Origin: Glandiceps talaboti
Lineage: Eukaryota; Hemichordata; Enteropneusta; Spengelidae
Assembly: GCF_964340395.1 (NCBI RefSeq)
Contig: NC_135568.1
Location: 15,981,776-16,045,775 of the forward strand
Reading direction: 5' to 3'
Length of the DNA: 64,000 nt
The number at the start of each line of letters is the position of its first letter. The stretch's first letter is position 1. The notes under the pieces are model-generated. The model was not told the DNA's origin. It made no database searches and was given only the letters and a program-made list of their open reading frames with translations. The translations under genes were made by a program, and so were the position numbers. This document shows, in pieces, positions 60,201-64,000 of this stretch.

Positions 60201-60431
60201 AAGAATTCGACTTCAGTAATTGCATGGTCATCCAATGGTGTACTTGTGTATTGCTAATTCATCAACGCACATAGGAAATTTTTTTATGCTGTCCTTAAGT
60301 GATGTTATTTTTTTTAAGCAGTCCACGAGTGATGTAACATGCATATCAGTAATTGTAACTTTAAGGAATGAGCCTTGAGGGACTCCGTATTGTACATGCG
60401 CAATTGTACGGCAGAAAACACAAATAAAGCA

Positions 60432-60462
<31 letters not shown>

Positions 60463-60960
60463 TGTATGTATGTGTCGTGTATTCGCTTTTGTTTTGAATA
60501 CGCAACCAGCCTGATAAAACAATAGCCGGCATTTTTTTCTATACGTAATTAATGTATTTTTTATAGTATTATTATTTTATGCAGGTAAACTCGCTCGTAA
60601 AACTAAAGGCGTGTATTTCACGGCATTTGAGTTTAATAACAATGCCATACATCTAGGCCGAGACAATAACTTCTGGTTTGATCTCTTTTACGTTCAGATA
60701 GAATGCAGTTGGACGCATGTAACTGAAAATTAAAGTTCTTAAATTTTGTACACTGCTTCTGATCCTTTTGATTTTGGGACCACCATGTTGTTATCATTGA
60801 CAAACTTTCATTTCGTAGGGTTAACACAGTTTTCGGCCGCCATATTGAATAATTGTGAAACGCCTTAATGTGATATCATTTTGACCTCTATATCAATACG
60901 TTATACTGTAATCCCTGATTTTTACTTAATTTTAACTGAAAATGGGTTGGCGTTTACTTC
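57251..60960. other. Spacer with no supported gene
   Basis: Only short open frames. Two stretches (minus 57500-57907; plus about 59540-59797, reading NIIRDQLEPDILSKINNIL...) look slightly protein-like but lack motifs or splice partners. A (TATG)n array is at 60435-60472. Confidence 0.35.
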
Positions 60961-60969
60961 AATTCATAT

Positions 60970-61260
60970 TCGAGGCGCATTTCACGTTTAAGACACTACT
61001 AACTAGTAGATTATGACAAGTGACCATCACGTAACGCAGACTCAAAAAGCTTTGTATCAAACGAGTGGTATTGACAATGATGAATTATTCATCAAATAAT
61101 AGTTATTGTCTTAATTTTCACATTTTAGAAATTAGTTTTCTGTTGAGGACAGAGACAAACTAAGTTATATTTCAATATAATATTTCACTAGCTAACTAGA
61201 AAACTCCCATGTCGTGTTGAAGCATGTATCGTGACAGGAAGCATTATTCATACTCAAAAC
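60970..61260. repeat. Upstream block related to 17200-17550 and 63735-64000
   Basis: Shares TCGAGGCGCATTTCACGTT, TTTTCTGTTGAGGACAGAGA and AGAAAACTCCCA with the other copies. Confidence 0.75.
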
Positions 61261-61484
61261 TCACGATACTCGGAATTCATAGCCCGCATTTTCGTCCTTA
61301 AATAACAAGTAATTCTAAATTCATAATAAAAAAACCCTGTTTTTACAATATTTACTTCGCCAGACGCGAACATAGGTTAACAAATAAGGTATCATGTTAC
61401 TGTGCACATCATAATTTTCAGGCTGAGAGAAACTATTATATTTCTGTTACACAACGTCTAATGTTCATTTGCCAATGTGTGGAT

Positions 61485-61695
61485 TGTTTGTTTGTTTGTT
61501 TGTTTGTTTGTTTGTTTGTTTGTGGGGGTTTTTTTGTGTGTACATGTGTGGGTGTTATTTTCTTTGTCTTTCTGTCGGTCAATCGGTTAGTCAGTTTCCT
61601 TATTTGTTTATGTTTATGGTTTTGTTGGATAAGCTAGTTAGTTTGTGTGTGTGTGTGTGTGTGTTTGTTTGTTTGTTTGTTTGTTTGTCTGTGTG
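61485..61695. repeat. (TTTG)n and (TG)n microsatellites
   Basis: TTTG arrays at 61485-61522 and 61662-61690, TG at 61642-61662. Confidence 0.92.
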
Positions 61696-62101
61696 TTTGT
61701 TTGTTTACAAATTTATGGGTTCCTTACTTATAGTTTCAATAAAAACTTCTGGCATCAAGAAAGCGATACCTCGGACAACCCATTATATGAGCAATTTAAA
61801 AAAATAATAACAGTGACAAATATTGCAGGTTAATTTATGGTAAGACGGTAGTTGTCTTGATATTTATAATACCAGAATATTGTCTTGTTGATAAGACTTG
61901 TTACCTTGACAGATTTCTGCTTTCACTTTTTGAAATTGAGACCCAAATATTGTATTTTTTCATGAAATTATGCAATGGACTTTATACTGTAATTACATGG
62001 AAACTATTTTACAAATTTTGTTCATAATTTGGCTTACTAAAACGATTGAATTGTTAAATATTGCTTTGATAGACCTCCCCCAATTTCACATTCAGTTTCA
62101 A

Positions 62102-62225
62102 CACGTATGCACTAATACTGTTCTCGCCCACTTATGAAATGGCCATTGTTTGAAATTAGACCTCAGAAATAGACATCAGTGACAGCTATACGAATGCTGT
62201 TTCGATTCCGTATGGTGTCACCATT
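62102..62225 (+). promoter_or_regulatory. Conserved 5' flank of gene C
   Basis: ACACGTATGCAC, TGTTCTCGCCCAC and TTATGAAATGG align with the gene B 5' flank at 26415-26460. Confidence 0.4.
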
Positions 62226-62701
62226 ATGGTCCCTCTAAAACATATTTTGCGCTATCGCTTAGTATTGCTTATCTTAATTGGTATGGATGGACTTTTATAT
62301 CCGCAAGCTCGTACCGACTTAGCAATGCCAATAGCTTTCCTTAGATTCTACGGCAAATTACAGCCGTACAAATCTACGGCTACGGAGCTTGTATTTGTTG
62401 TAGATAGTTCAAGCAGTATTGGGTCTACAAACTTTCAAAGCGAGATCAATTTTCTAAAGCACCTAGCAACACTTCTCAGTATTTCCACAACTGATGTACA
62501 CCCTGCGGTCGTCACCATTTCCAACACAACAGAGGTTATTCGTAACATCGACTATATTAGCAACCCAAACGACAAGAACAAATGTACTTTTATAGAAGAG
62601 CTGGACTCGTGTGAATATATTATTGGTCATGATTCCGAAATAACTTGTGCTCTCGAAGAGGCTTTAGAGATTCTTAAAGACTCACGTCAAGATGCAAAGA
62701 G
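62226..62701 (+). CDS. Gene C exon 1: signal peptide and first half of VWA (gene continues beyond window)
   Basis: MVPLKHILRYRLVLLILIGM signal sequence, then ATELVFVVDSSSSIGSTNF with the DxSxS metal-ion motif, RNIDYISNP, KNKCTFIEEL and EEALEILKDSRQDAKR. Five residues longer than gene B exon 1. Ends AAGAG/GTATTG in phase 2, as gene B. Third member of the tandem array. Confidence 0.92.
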
Positions 62702-64000
62702 GTATTGTTTTACTTTTCACAATTCTTACCCTGAAGATGAAATTTATTATCAGCTCATGAAGGTATGATACTGAGTTATTTTTAGGACTAGTGCAGTATT
62801 CATTGTAGCCATTCTAAACCTTTGAATGACCTTGACGACAAAAACATGCATGCATATTATGTAGATTAGCACCATTTGTATATCCGTGTCCGTGTCAGTG
62901 TATTCAATGGTTTATATCTGAATGACGTATAAATGACCAAACCTTTGATTTTCGTAATCCTGAAAAGGCAAGGTTAATCGGTTCAAATAATGTATTGAAT
63001 ATATAATGAGCAACATCTTCATAAGTGTCTAATACTAGGCAGCTCGTAGACTTGTCTGGTGTCAATTGCTCAAGAAGCTAACCATATAAGGTTAATGCAG
63101 ATGCAAGTTAGAAGCATTATGATGTGTTTTGAATTTTAAAGTACGGCCAACAACTCTGCCAAAATCTAAGTGAATCTCATATTGTCTTATACTGAGAACA
63201 CCGTCTTAATTTAAGTCACATGGTGCCACAATTACATTGATTCATTTGTTTAGTAGATGTAAAACAAGGTATGCGAGCGTTGAGTTGTATATCCTACTAA
63301 TACCACGGCTCCCTTTGTGGTGATGATTTGATGATATTCATTAAATAACTACATCCCCGTCTCTCATGTTCACATAGACATGTTGACTGTCTGACTGACT
63401 GACTAACTGTCTGTCTGTCTGTCTGTCTGTCTGTCTGCCTGTATGAATGTGTGTGTGTGTGCGTGCGTGCGTGCATGCATGCATGCATGTATGTATGTAT
63501 GTATGTATGTATGTATGTATACATACATACATACATACATACATACATACAGGTAGGTAGGTAGTTATGTAAGTATGTATGTATGTATGTATGTATGTAT
63601 GTATGTATGTATGAATTGTAAAGTGGCTTAATTTTGACTGCTTCCAAAAGAAGAAACGTGACCACTGATTTTGGTTAAAATGTTTAGCTAGAAATGAGTT
63701 TTCTCGAACAAAGTAATAGCAACAGGTTAAACAAATGAAATTCTAGGCACATGTCGCACATATCTTGTCTAGATAATTACAAATCTGCCTTCTACCATAA
63801 CGAAAGGCAGACTACTCAAGCCTTGTATCAAAAGAGTGGCATTGGAAGTGATGAATTATTCATTGAATAATAGTTATTGTCTTGATTTGCATATTTTAGA
63901 AATTATATTTCAATGTTGAGGACAGAGAAAATATTTTTCTGCTCTGTCTTCGAATAATTTACTAGCTAATAACTAGAAAACTCCCACACACAGTGATGAC
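62702..64000. other. Start of gene C intron 1
   Basis: No exon recognised. From about 63735 the sequence is a further copy of the 60970-61260 block. Confidence 0.5.
63401..63615. repeat. CTGT, CATG, TATG and inverted CATA microsatellites
   Basis: Includes a TATG run switching directly to CATA at about 63520, giving a palindromic array (63487-63552), then a second TATG run. Confidence 0.93.

Overview
The window is animal nuclear DNA. It is AT-rich, has long introns with GT-AG splice sites, is full of microsatellites, and carries decayed LINE-type retrotransposons. Its genes encode mosaic extracellular proteins built from von Willebrand A (VWA), Sushi/CCP, HYR and ephrin-receptor-like cysteine-rich (GCC2/GCC3) domains. 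That mixture is the N-terminal architecture of SVEP1/polydom, a metazoan family. The repeat style suggests a marine invertebrate, but the species cannot be fixed from the sequence alone.

The backbone is a head-to-tail array of at least three paralogous SVEP1-like genes, all on the + strand. Gene A (1-10279) enters from the left inside a Sushi exon and has ten exons here. Gene B (26579-53735) is complete. I assembled 19 exons with consistent phases, giving 4065 coding bases and a 1354-residue predicted secreted protein: signal peptide, VWA split over two exons, EGF-like, ephrin-like, six Sushi, HYR, then two copies of a module made of a Sushi/CCP exon, an unnamed ~150-residue domain split by a phase-0 intron ('domain X'), and an ephrin-like exon. 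Gene C begins at 62226; only its first exon is in the window. Genes A and B both stop after the second ephrin-like domain, so they are short polydom-like proteins without the EGF/pentraxin/long Sushi tail of vertebrate SVEP1.

The A-B spacer (10280-26578) holds minisatellites and a 2.8 kb block absent from the B-C spacer. That block has a probable minus-strand gene start (two exons at about 14.3-14.0 kb) and a retroelement gag-like ORF with a frame change (15058-16009). Beyond it are segmental duplicates with LINE fragments and CATA/TACG microsatellite fields. The 7.3 kb first intron of gene B carries a second copy of this segment and a 1.86 kb tandem duplication; both include a small conserved ORF also found upstream of the gene. 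The B-C spacer (53736-62225) partly repeats the A-B spacer.

Genes A and B are mosaics of old and recent homology. Their HYR exons differ at only two of 240 bases, while domain X of the second module differs heavily, which suggests gene conversion or unequal exchange. The introns contain a ~147-bp repeat family with an octamer-like ATTTGCAT motif, found both in tandem and dispersed. The least-described protein feature is domain X. The least-described DNA features are the 147-bp repeat, a 305-bp foldback and a 28-bp perfect palindrome. All functions are inferred from domain resemblance; no database search was run.
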